Of a DNA stretch of 7,735 bases, positions 1 to 6,028 are shown piece by piece. Within the stretch, counting starts at the first letter, position 1; each line of letters opens with the position of its first letter. The notes under the pieces are model-generated. The model searched no databases. It worked only from the letters and a program-made list of their open reading frames with translations, and was not told where the DNA came from. This DNA is from an uncultured Desulfovibrio sp. Its GTDB lineage: Bacteria; Desulfobacterota; Desulfovibrionia; Desulfovibrionales; Desulfovibrionaceae. The position numbers and the translations under genes were made by a program. Location of the stretch: positions 1 to 7,735 of the forward strand of contig CALBAX010000108.1 in assembly GCA_937926875.1 (NCBI GenBank), read 5' to 3'.

Positions 1-145
1 CGTCGTCCAGATACTTCTGGCAGTCAGGGCGGCTGGGTTCGACCTCCACTTCATGGACGAGACAGCCCAGGCAAAGGCCGGGCACACGGACAAGGATGTC
101 GGCATCGGGACGGATGACGGGACGGGTAAAGGAAGGAACGCTCAC
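1..145 (-). CDS. Partial CDS (N-terminus only), possibly B3/4-domain protein
   Basis: This gene starts with GTG at 145 and runs off the left edge, so only 48 codons are visible, all open. The visible protein begins VSVPSFTRPVIRPDADILV and continues with a VPGLCLGCLVHEVEVEP stretch. A good ribosome site (AAGGA, 7 nt before the GTG) supports this start, and no other in-frame ATG is available. A promoter-like pair lies upstream at 258-286. The pattern of a short hydrophobic strand followed by PGL-x-LG-x-LV resembles the start of the B3/4 domain, found in the phenylalanyl-tRNA synthetase beta chain and in stand-alone proteins that may recognise aminoacyl-tRNA. That family call is a weak inference from very little sequence. 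That the stretch is coding is better supported, through the ribosome site, promoter and codon pattern. Confidence 0.55.
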   Translation of the reverse strand, partial: MSVPSFTRPVIRPDADILVRVPGLCLGCLVHEVEVEPSRPDCQKYLDD

Positions 146-213
146 GGGATGATCCTTGGCAGAGTCTGTACGGGCGTCACCGGCCGGCACGGTGGACGCG
201 GGAGCGCGGGGAC

Positions 214-231
214 GGACCGGCGCGCCGGTCC
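214..231. repeat. 18-bp perfect GC palindrome in leader
   Basis: GGACCGGCG and its exact reverse complement abut with no spacer. The palindrome lies inside the predicted untranslated leader of the left-edge gene. A second, weaker inverted repeat (CACCG at 178-182, CGGTG at 190-194) lies between it and the start codon. It could be a protein-binding site or part of an RNA hairpin. No T-run follows on either strand, so it is not an intrinsic terminator. Confidence 0.5.
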
Positions 232-257
232 CTGCGGCAGGACAGGGACAAAAGTCG

Positions 258-286
258 ATCCTAGCACGGGGAGGCAGCGGCCTCAA
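258..286 (-). promoter_or_regulatory. Putative sigma-70 promoter for the left-edge gene
   Basis: On the minus strand a -35 box TTGAGG (281-286) and a -10 box TAGGAT (258-263) are separated by exactly 17 nt. A TGC just before the -10 box resembles an extended -10 element. Each box matches the consensus at 4 of 6 positions. The start of transcription would fall near 251, giving a leader of about 105 nt before the GTG at 145. The leader contains the 18-bp palindrome at 214-231 and could fold strongly. Confidence 0.45.
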
Positions 287-575
287 GCCGGAGGGGGAGG
301 GTGCCGGAGCAGGCTGGGGAGATGTGCGGCTCCAGCGGCCGGGACAGGGACATCGGGGACAGTTTTTGGGGGGACGCATGGCGGCAACGGCAGGGAGGGC
401 AACGGGCCTGTCCTGTCCGTGCGAGGCATCGGCAGCATCGGCCCTTTTGCGGACTCCGTGCGCCTGTCCCTGTCTTCGTGCAGTCAGGCTGCCTGCCCAT
501 GCCTGCGCGCGGTGTTGCCGTCTGTGCCCTGTCCGTGGCCCCTCACCGTTCTGGCTGGCCTGGAACGATGCGGAC
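287..575. other. Non-coding GC-rich spacer with short repeats
   Basis: I see no believable gene here on either strand. Open frames exist, but their products are rich in Gly, Arg, Cys and Pro, have no recognisable domain and lack good ribosome sites. The stretch carries recurring CCTGTCC/GGACAGG-type words. GACAGGGACA occurs at 343-352 and, just outside, at 241-250, with its reverse complement at 465-474. I checked by eye for hallmark motifs of 4.5S SRP RNA, RNase P RNA and tmRNA and did not find them. A small RNA cannot be excluded. Confidence 0.5.
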
Positions 576-602
576 AAAAAAAGGAGCATCCGGGGATGCT
601 CC
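576..602 (-). terminator. Intrinsic terminator of the transporter/phosphodiesterase operon
   Basis: Read on the minus strand, an 8-bp perfect stem (GGAGCATC at 583-590 pairing with GATGCTCC at 595-602) closes a 4-nt loop and is followed by seven Ts (576-582). This is a textbook rho-independent terminator. It lies about 80 nt past the stop codon of the phosphodiesterase gene and marks the end of that minus-strand operon. Confidence 0.9.
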
Positions 603-683
603 TGCTGAAGGTGACGCACGGCGCCGGAGTTGTGCGGCCGGCACCGTGTGGACATGAAGGAAAAAAAGACGGCCGGCCTGCTA

Positions 684-1508
684 TCAGTCTTCCACGGGGT
701 TGACGGAATCCGCGAAGGGATGGGGACCGGAGAAGTCCACATCGGCGGGGATCTGGCACACGTGGCTGTTGAGGTGGCTGCCGTCCCAGTGGTGCAGCAT
801 GTAACCGGGCATCTCCATGCGGAAGGTGTCGCCGCCCTCGGGGCTGAGGTCGAGGTCGATCTGCATGGAGATGGAAGGTACGGTCAGGGCCAGGCCCTGC
901 GCCCAGGAAGTGAAGATGGGGCGGTGCATGTGGCCGCAGCACAGACGGGCCCAGGGCGCGCGGGCCAGCACGTCACGCAGCAGGCCGGCGCCTTCGAAAG
1001 GTTCGTCCATGGCTCCCATGCCCGTGATGAAGGGCGGATGATGCATGAAGACCAGGGCGGGACGGCTGCCGTCTTCCTGCAGGCAGGCATCCAGCCAGCG
1101 GGCCATGGCCTCGGGGCAGTGGCCGCTGTGGGACCCGGGCTCCATGCTGTCCAGCAGGACAAGGCGCAGCTCGCCCATGTCCACGCAGTGGCAGACGCGC
1201 GGCGGCACGGGGCTCTCTTCGGGCACCCAGCCCTTGAGGATGGCACGCATGCGGTCGCGGCGGTCATGGTTGCCGGGCACGGCGTAGATGGGCACGGGCA
1301 GGTCGCCGAGAGCCTCGTAAAGCATGTGGTAGGCATGTTCGTCGCCGCTGTCGGCCAGGTCGCCGGTGATGACGATGGCGTCGGGCATGCGGGTCAGGGC
1401 GTGCAGATGGGCCGCCGCCGTGCGCAGACAGGCGGGCGTGTCCACCTTGCGGAAGGAGAGCTTGCCGTCGCCGCGCAGGTGCAGATCCGATATTTGCAGG
1501 ATTTCCAT
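684..1508 (-). CDS. Class III (CpdA-like) metallophosphodiesterase
   Basis: A 274-residue cytoplasmic calcineurin-type phosphoesterase. The metal-binding motifs appear in order: DLH at 8-10, GD at 49-50, GNHD at 79-82, a histidine pair in FMHHPP at 156-157, and GHMH at 192-195. Together they form the two-metal site used to hydrolyse phosphodiesters. Length and motif spacing match class III 3',5'-cyclic-nucleotide phosphodiesterases such as CpdA (about 275 residues), so cAMP is a possible substrate, but the sequence alone does not fix it. The chosen ATG at 1508 places ISDLH close to the N-terminus, as usual in the family, and 19 nt after the transporter stop. The 28 codons that could extend it upstream overlap the transporter and look non-coding. 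The ribosome site is poor, suggesting translation coupled to the transporter. There is no signal peptide. Confidence 0.87.
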   Translation of the reverse strand: MEILQISDLHLRGDGKLSFRKVDTPACLRTAAAHLHALTRMPDAIVITGDLADSGDEHAYHMLYEALGDLPVPIYAVPGNHDRRDRMRAILKGWVPEESPVPPRVCHCVDMGELRLVLLDSMEPGSHSGHCPEAMARWLDACLQEDGSRPALVFMHHPPFITGMGAMDEPFEGAGLLRDVLARAPWARLCCGHMHRPIFTSWAQGLALTVPSISMQIDLDLSPEGGDTFRMEMPGYMLHHWDGSHLNSHVCQIPADVDFSGPHPFADSVNPVED

Positions 1509-1527
1509 GATGACAACCCGTATGCGC

Positions 1528-2853
1528 CTAGATATGCTCGGCGTCGTCACCGTGCTTGCGCTGGGCGGCGATGCTCTTGCGCTGGATGGCAAAGGCCGAG
1601 AAGGCGCTGGTCACGGCCGCGAGCAGGGTGAAGAGGCAGACATACAGGGGATCGCCTTCGTTCCAGTTGATGAGGAAGGTGCACAGGCCGGGCACGATGC
1701 CGGCCACCAGGAAACCGGGGAACTGGTAGACGATGGAGATGCCGGTGTAGCGCACGTCCGGCGGGAACAGGTCGGAGAACAGGGCGGCTTCAGGGCCGAA
1801 GACGCCGGCGTAGAACACGCTGATGGGGATGATGATGGCCAGGGCGATGAGGAAAAGGCTGCCGCCGCTGCCTTCCATGAGCCAGAACGAGGGGAAGATG
1901 GACAGACCGCAGAGCAGGCTGGACACGCCGTAGACCATGCCGCGGCCGTAGCGGTCGGCCAGGCGGCCGGCGATGAGGATGAAGGGGCACATGAGCAGGG
2001 CCGCGATCATGACGATGGTCAGGGCCTGGGTGCGCTGGATGCTGATGTACTGCACAAGGTAGCTGATGACGAACACGGCCAGCACGTTGAAGAACACGCC
2101 GTCGATCCAGCGGGCGCCCACGCCCAGGGCGATGTTGCCGGGATGGTTGCGGCAGACCTTGACGATGGGCAGGGTCTTGTCGGCGGTCTTGCCGGAATCC
2201 TTGGCCTTCTGGAAGTCGGGGGTCTCAAGGATGTGCAGGCGGATGTACAGGGCCACGCCCACCAGCACCACGCTGATGAGGAAGGCGACGCGCCAGCCCC
2301 ATTCCAGGAACTGCTGGTCGGTCAGGCTGGCGGAAAGCAGGGCCACCACGCCGGAGGACAGGCACAGGCCCGTGGCCAGGCCCATCTGCGGGATGCTGGC
2401 ATAGAAGGCGCGTTCGCGCTTGCTGGCGTATTCGTAGGTCATGAGCACGGAACCGCCCCATTCGCCGCCCAGGCCCAGGCCCTGCATGAGGCGGAAGGTC
2501 TGGAGGATGATGGGCGCGGCGATGCCGATCTGGGCATAGGTGGGCACCAGACCGATGCCGATGGTGGCGATGCCCATGATGAGCATGGTCAGCACCAGCA
2601 TGCTCTTGCGGCCGATCTTGTCACCGAAGTGGCCGAAGACGAACGCGCCGAACGGACGCGCCAGGTAGCCGATGGCAAAGGTGCTGTACGCCAGCAGGGT
2701 CCCGATGAAGGGGTCGTCGGTGGGGAAATAGAGTTTGTTGAAGACGATGCCCGCCACGACGCCGTAAAGGAAGAAATCGTACCATTCGATGGTGGCGCCC
2801 AGCAGGCTGGCCAGGGCCACGGTACGGATCTGCTTCTGGGAGGGAGGATTCAT
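1528..2853 (-). CDS. MHS-family MFS transporter (organic acid/metabolite:H+ symporter)
   Basis: A 441-residue inner-membrane protein with about 12 hydrophobic segments, the usual length for the metabolite:proton symporter branch (KgtP, ProP, ShiA, YhjE). Hallmarks are WYDFFLYG in helix 1 (24-31), ARPFGAFVFG followed by motif A GHFGDKIGRK (74-83), the highly conserved RLMQGLGLGGEWGG (121-134), the second-half motif GRLADRYGR (296-304) and VRYTG (367-371). By memory it is closest in texture to the YhjE/ShiA type. The substrate is probably a small carboxylate or similar metabolite, but this is not readable from sequence. The start is well supported: AGGAG sits 5 nt before the ATG. It is the first gene of a two-gene unit with the phosphodiesterase and is divergent from the LacI regulator, which likely controls it. 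Confidence 0.92.
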   Translation of the reverse strand: MNPPSQKQIRTVALASLLGATIEWYDFFLYGVVAGIVFNKLYFPTDDPFIGTLLAYSTFAIGYLARPFGAFVFGHFGDKIGRKSMLVLTMLIMGIATIGIGLVPTYAQIGIAAPIILQTFRLMQGLGLGGEWGGSVLMTYEYASKRERAFYASIPQMGLATGLCLSSGVVALLSASLTDQQFLEWGWRVAFLISVVLVGVALYIRLHILETPDFQKAKDSGKTADKTLPIVKVCRNHPGNIALGVGARWIDGVFFNVLAVFVISYLVQYISIQRTQALTIVMIAALLMCPFILIAGRLADRYGRGMVYGVSSLLCGLSIFPSFWLMEGSGGSLFLIALAIIIPISVFYAGVFGPEAALFSDLFPPDVRYTGISIVYQFPGFLVAGIVPGLCTFLINWNEGDPLYVCLFTLLAAVTSAFSAFAIQRKSIAAQRKHGDDAEHI

Positions 2854-2882
2854 GCCAGCTCCTGAAAATTTGGTTAAAGTTT

Positions 2883-2896
2883 ATTTAATTTTTAAT
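2883..2896 (-). promoter_or_regulatory. Candidate operator half-site near the transporter start
   Basis: The 14 bases here are the exact reverse complement of 3074-3087, which covers the right arm of the palindrome on the regulator promoter. The 11-base arm TTAATTTTTAA occurs at 2885-2895 and again at 3064-3074 in the same orientation, 179 bp apart. The opposite arm is missing here, so this is a half-site. It lies about 30 bp upstream of the transporter start codon, a suitable place to block its transcription. Confidence 0.4.
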
Positions 2897-2993
2897 CATC
2901 GGAACCGCTCCAGGGGCGCCTGGAAAAAAACGCTGGAAGAAGGCTGCCATAGCAGGAAAAATAAGACAAGAGGGACAAGGCCCGGACAGGATA

Positions 2994-3028
2994 TTTTCAT
3001 GGAAATGTAACATTTTTTTACATGAAAA
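2994..3028. repeat. Compound inverted repeat (possible regulator site)
   Basis: There are two overlapping dyads. The outer arms TTTTCATG (2994-3001) and CATGAAAA (3021-3028) are 8 bp and perfect. The inner arms ATGTAA (3005-3010) and TTACAT (3018-3023) are 6 bp with a 7-nt spacer. The inner dyad loosely resembles sites of the CRP/FNR superfamily, but the core is not TGTGA and the spacer is one base too long. I therefore do not name a regulator. Confidence 0.4.
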
Positions 3029-3059
3029 AGGCTAAAATCGCTCGTTTTGGCAGGCAGTC

Positions 3060-3088
3060 TTGATTAATTTTTAATTAAAAATTAAATT
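3060..3088 (+). promoter_or_regulatory. Putative promoter of the LacI gene overlapping a 22-bp palindrome
   Basis: A -35 box TTGATT (3060-3065) and a -10 box TAAATT (3083-3088) have a 17-nt spacer, each matching consensus at 4 of 6 positions. The stretch between and across them is a perfect 22-bp palindrome (3064-3085, arms TTAATTTTTAA and TTAAAAATTAA, no spacer). A dimeric regulator bound here would cover the whole promoter, which fits autorepression by the LacI protein encoded just downstream. AT-rich sequence makes chance boxes easier, so the promoter call is moderate. The palindrome itself is certain. Confidence 0.55.
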
Positions 3089-3128
3089 TAACAGCAACGT
3101 TTTTTATCTGCAGCGCAGGGAGGTGTCC

Positions 3129-4241
3129 ATGCAACGCAGCCAGCGCGTCACTCTGGCAGACATCGCCGCCCGCAGCGGCGTCTCCACAGCCACCGCGTCC
3201 ATGATCCTTTCGGAACGGCCGGACGTCTCCTTCTCGCGCGAGACGGTCCTCAAGGTGCGCGAGGCCGCCGAGGCCCTCGGCTACCGGGGCATCCGGCGGC
3301 ACCGGCCCTCGCACCTCATGGCCGAAAAGTGCGTGGCCATCCTCTGCCCCAATGTGGTCAACCCCTATTACGCGACCCTGGTGCAGTCCGTGCAGGATGC
3401 CGCCGCCCGGCACAGCTACGACACCATGGTCTTCCCCACCTACCGCGATGCCGCTGTGGAGGCCCGCCTGCTGCGTGCCCTGTCGGCCGCTTCCATAGGG
3501 GGCATCGTCTTTTGCGCCATGCCGCTGTGTCCGGCCCAGGCCGAACTGGCCAACCGGGAGACGCCCGTGGTGGTCATCGGGGACAGGGACGCCAGCCTCA
3601 ACCTGGATACGGTGGAACTCGACAACTACAATGCGGGCGTGCTGGTGGCCCGCTACCTCATCGGGCTGGGGCACCGTTCCGTGGCCTGCATCGCCACGCC
3701 CCTGAACAAGGACAATTCGGCACGGCTGCGGCGTCTGGAAGGTCTGCGCGACGTGTTCCGCGAGGTCTGCCCCGAAGGGCGCTTCCTTGTCCGCACCTGT
3801 ACCATCACGCCCGAGCAGGAGCGCGGCGACCTGAACATCGAGCACCGTACCGGCTACACCCTGGCCCGGCGCTGCATGGCCGAGCGGGACATCACGGCCT
3901 TCGTGGCCGTCAACGACATGGTGGCCTACGGCGTGCTGGACGCCATCCTGGAGAGCGGCGCGCGGGTGCCGGAAGATTACAGCCTGTGCGGTTTCGACAA
4001 TATCTATCCTTCCCACTTCTCGCGGGTGGGCCTGACCACGGTGGAGCACCACATCGCCGAAAAAGGCCGCAGCGCGCTGGAGATGCTCCACAACCGCATC
4101 ACCAGCGGCCCCGGGTGCAGCATCACCCGTGTGGAGGTGATGCCGGAACTGGTCGTGCGCAGCAGCACCGGCCCCGCGCCCGTGCAGCGGCAGGCAGGCG
4201 GACCGCTGGGCAGGCCGCAGGCCGAAGACGAGGGACGGTAA
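3129..4241 (+). CDS. LacI-family transcriptional regulator
   Basis: A 370-residue cytoplasmic repressor. The N-terminal helix-turn-helix spans about residues 7-30 (VTLADIAARSGVSTATASMI), followed by EAAEALGY (45-52) leading to the hinge. The sugar-binding-protein-like effector domain starts near residue 69 (CVAILCPNVVNPYY) and contains GLGHRSVACI (179-188), AVNDMVAYGVLDAI (260-273) and the family signature YSLCGFDN (284-291). The ATG at 3129 is preferred because GGAGG lies 5 nt upstream; the in-frame GTG at 3123 would sit inside that ribosome site. Residues aligned with LacI Tyr17, Gln18 and Arg22 are Thr20, Ala21 and Met25. The residue aligned with hinge Leu56 is Ser61, so DNA specificity should be unusual. 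The gene is divergent from the transporter and followed by the porin. The effector is unknown. Confidence 0.93.
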   Translation: MQRSQRVTLADIAARSGVSTATASMILSERPDVSFSRETVLKVREAAEALGYRGIRRHRPSHLMAEKCVAILCPNVVNPYYATLVQSVQDAAARHSYDTMVFPTYRDAAVEARLLRALSAASIGGIVFCAMPLCPAQAELANRETPVVVIGDRDASLNLDTVELDNYNAGVLVARYLIGLGHRSVACIATPLNKDNSARLRRLEGLRDVFREVCPEGRFLVRTCTITPEQERGDLNIEHRTGYTLARRCMAERDITAFVAVNDMVAYGVLDAILESGARVPEDYSLCGFDNIYPSHFSRVGLTTVEHHIAEKGRSALEMLHNRITSGPGCSITRVEVMPELVVRSSTGPAPVQRQAGGPLGRPQAEDEGR

Positions 4242-4261
4242 AAAAAATTTGACGCTCCATC

Positions 4262-4290
4262 TTGCCAGGCGCAGCGCCGGCGGCTATGCT
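4262..4290 (+). promoter_or_regulatory. Putative sigma-70 promoter of the porin gene
   Basis: The -35 box TTGCCA (4262-4267, 5 of 6 consensus) and -10 box TATGCT (4285-4290, 4 of 6) are separated by 17 nt. The spacer includes a short palindrome, GGCGC-A-GCGCC (4268-4278), that could be an operator. It begins 20 bp after the LacI stop with no terminator between, so some read-through from the regulator gene is also possible. A TTGACG at 4249-4254 is an alternative -35 box but has no -10 at a normal distance. Confidence 0.6.
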
Positions 4291-4295
4291 GCCTC

Positions 4296-4311
4296 CTGTC
4301 TTACGGGACAG
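4296..4311 (+). promoter_or_regulatory. 5'-terminal mRNA stem-loop of the porin transcript
   Basis: CTGTC (4296-4300) and GACAG (4307-4311) form a 5-bp stem with a 6-nt loop. With the -10 box ending at 4290, transcription would start near 4296-4298, placing the hairpin at the very 5' end. Such structures lengthen the life of abundant outer-membrane-protein mRNAs (E. coli ompA is the known case). The role here is inferred. Confidence 0.4.
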
Positions 4312-4336
4312 AAATTCGCCTTATGAAGGATACGCC

Positions 4337-5836
4337 ATGAAAAAGATCGCAACGCTCCTCCTGGCCGCCGGCCTGCTGTTTTCTGCCGCGGGCATGGCCC
4401 AGGCCATCGACTTCAAGATCCGCGGCCAGTGGATCATGGCCTTTGACTACGGCGAGCATGGCGCCTTCACCGGCGGCAACGGCATGACCGGCTACAAGAA
4501 GGGCAACGAGGACAACTTCGAGGCCCGCCAGCGCCTGCGCCTGCAACTGGATGCCGTGGCCTCGGAAAGCCTTGCCGGTTCCATCATCTTTGAAATGGGC
4601 GACCAGATCTGGGGCCAGAGCGCCACCGGCGGCGCCCTGGGCGCCGACGGCACGGTGGTGGAAGTCAAGAACGCCTGGCTGGACTGGATGGTGCCGGATA
4701 CCGACATCAAGGTGCGCATGGGCCTGCAGGGCATCGCCCTGCCCAGCATGACCACGGGCAGCCAGGTGTGGTGCGATGATGCCGCCGGCATCACGGCCAG
4801 CTGGCAGATCAATGAGAACGTGGCCCTCACCGGCCTGTGGGCGCGCCTGTACAACGACAACTTCCTGGACTCCGGCAACGGCGGCCTTCGCAAGAACTAC
4901 ATGGACAACGTGGACGTGGCGGCCCTGCTGCTGCCCCTGACCTTCGACGGTTTCCGCCTGACGCCCTGGGCCATGTACGCGGGCATCGGGCCCAACAGCC
5001 TCAACGGCGACCGCGTCAGCGACTGGCAGAGCATCGGCGTTTCCGGCGGCCAGTACCGGGCGGGCATGCTGCCTGCCGGCGGCGCGGCCCACAACAGCCG
5101 CATGGACCTGTACGGCAGCGCCTTCTGGGCGGGCCTGACCGGCGAGCTGACCCTGCTGGATCCCTGGCGCATCGCCTGGGACCTGAACTACGGTTCCGTG
5201 AGCTATGACGACGGTTCCGCCGACCGTGCCGGCTGGCTGGCCTCGCTGCTGGTGGAATACGACCTGGGCTGGACCAAGCCCGGCCTTTATGGCTGGTACG
5301 GTTCCGGTGATGACGACGACCGCGGCAACGGTTCCGAACGCATGCCCTATCTCAGCGTGGCCAACAACCATAACGCCTGGTCGCACTATGCCTTCAACGG
5401 CAACGAATATATCGCCCGTGAGGGCGTGGTGGGCAACAGCATGGCGGGCACCTGGGGCGTGGGCCTGCAATTGCGTGACGTCAACGTCATCGAGGACCTG
5501 TACCAGACCTTCCGCGTGAACCTCATCGGCGGCACCAACGACCCCGGCATGGCCAAATGGCTGTCCTCGCAGGGGCTGGCGGCCAATTCCGGTGCCCTGT
5601 CCGGGACGGCGGGCATGGACGGCCTGTACCTGACCCGCCAGGATTACGCCCTGGAATGGGGCCTGACCAGCACCACGAAGGTGAGCGAGAACTTCACCGT
5701 GACCCTGGATGTGGCCTATGTGGCCCTGTGGCTGGATCATGACAGCAGCGTGTGGGGCAACAGCCGCATGAACGGCCGCAACGATGAAGTGCGCGACGCC
5801 TGGAACTTCAGCCTTTCCTACATGTACAGCTTCTAG
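4337..5836 (+). CDS. Outer-membrane homotrimeric porin, Desulfovibrio type
   Basis: A 499-residue beta-barrel porin. It has a clear Sec signal peptide: MKK, a hydrophobic core LLLAAGLLF, and a cleavage site after AQA (residues 21-23). The mature protein starts IDFKIRGQWIMAF and alternates short aromatic and polar stretches typical of beta strands, with many Gly, Asp, Asn and Trp residues. It ends YMYSF, with the terminal phenylalanine recognised by the BAM assembly machinery. Length and texture match the porin family abundant in Desulfovibrio outer membranes, thought to admit small, often anionic, solutes. The ATG at 4337 is chosen because AAGGA lies 6 nt upstream and the signal peptide begins there; the frame is open back to 4262, but that part is untranslated leader. 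The gene has its own promoter and terminator, so it is probably monocistronic. Confidence 0.95.
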   Translation: MKKIATLLLAAGLLFSAAGMAQAIDFKIRGQWIMAFDYGEHGAFTGGNGMTGYKKGNEDNFEARQRLRLQLDAVASESLAGSIIFEMGDQIWGQSATGGALGADGTVVEVKNAWLDWMVPDTDIKVRMGLQGIALPSMTTGSQVWCDDAAGITASWQINENVALTGLWARLYNDNFLDSGNGGLRKNYMDNVDVAALLLPLTFDGFRLTPWAMYAGIGPNSLNGDRVSDWQSIGVSGGQYRAGMLPAGGAAHNSRMDLYGSAFWAGLTGELTLLDPWRIAWDLNYGSVSYDDGSADRAGWLASLLVEYDLGWTKPGLYGWYGSGDDDDRGNGSERMPYLSVANNHNAWSHYAFNGNEYIAREGVVGNSMAGTWGVGLQLRDVNVIEDLYQTFRVNLIGGTNDPGMAKWLSSQGLAANSGALSGTAGMDGLYLTRQDYALEWGLTSTTKVSENFTVTLDVAYVALWLDHDSSVWGNSRMNGRNDEVRDAWNFSLSYMYSF

Positions 5837-5876
5837 CGGGCTGCCCGCAGCCTGATGCTGCGGCAAAGCAAAAAGC

Positions 5877-5916
5877 AAAAGCGGCGGACGGGAAAATTCC
5901 TGTCCGCCGCTTTTTT
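5877..5916 (+). terminator. Strong, probably bidirectional, intrinsic terminator
   Basis: GCGGCGGAC (5881-5889) pairs perfectly with GTCCGCCGC (5902-5910). A G-T and two G-C pairs extend the stem inward, and six Ts follow (5911-5916). It ends porin transcription 41 nt after the stop codon. On the minus strand the same hairpin is followed by a TTTTGCTTTTT-like tract, so it can also stop transcripts arriving from the convergent fumarase genes. Confidence 0.93.
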
Positions 5917-5950
5917 GCTGAAATCTATCGAAACCTTTGCCGGGGGACCG

Positions 5951-5970
5951 GCAGGCAGGGGCAAGCCTGC
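5951..5970. repeat. Short inverted repeat in the porin-fumarase spacer
   Basis: GCAGGC (5951-5956) and GCCTGC (5965-5970) are separated by 8 nt. It lies between the porin terminator and the hairpin behind fumarase beta. No T-run follows. The role is unclear and it may be incidental in GC-rich DNA. The rest of the 5837-6086 spacer shows no gene. Confidence 0.3.
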
Positions 5971-6028
5971 GTGAGAGGCTGCCCGTCATCCTCCATAATG
6001 AAATGCGTTGGGGGAGGGATGGGGGCGA

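Larger units (their letters stand above)
2854..3128. promoter_or_regulatory. AT-rich divergent control region between transporter and LacI regulator
   Basis: This 275-bp gap holds no gene and is far more AT-rich than the genes on either side. It contains, left to right: the transporter ribosome site (AGGAG, minus strand, 2859-2863); an AT half-site at 2883-2896; an inverted repeat TCCAGG/CCTGGA (2909-2914 and 2919-2924); a compound inverted repeat at 2994-3028; and a promoter overlapping a 22-bp palindrome at 3060-3088. I could not assign convincing -35/-10 boxes for the minus-strand transporter operon. Confidence 0.75.

Noticed and set aside
661..691. A second minus-strand terminator directly at the phosphodiesterase stop
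   Set aside because: A T7 run is present and AAGAC/GTCTT could pair, but the stem is only 5 bp with a 16-nt loop. The hairpin at 576-602 is far better.
53..703. Overlapping open frames in the left spacer
   Set aside because: No domain, no ribosome site, and a composition dominated by Gly, Arg and Cys. One crosses the strong minus-strand terminator and the partial gene at the left edge.
630..1631. A 333-codon open frame on the plus strand opposite the phosphodiesterase
   Set aside because: The minus strand carries all phosphoesterase motifs; the plus-strand product is compositionally abnormal.
1366..2865. A 499-codon open frame on the plus strand opposite the transporter
   Set aside because: Its product is a Gly/Asp/His/Ala/Gln-rich string with no domain, and it mirrors the transporter gene exactly. 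It is a typical antisense shadow in GC-rich DNA.
2909..2930. TCCAGG/CCTGGA hairpin next to seven As as a terminator
   Set aside because: On the minus strand the T-run precedes the stem, and on the plus strand As follow it. The order is wrong for termination in either direction.
3123..3128. GTG at 3123 as start of the LacI gene
   Set aside because: It lies within the GGAGG-type ribosome site serving the ATG at 3129.
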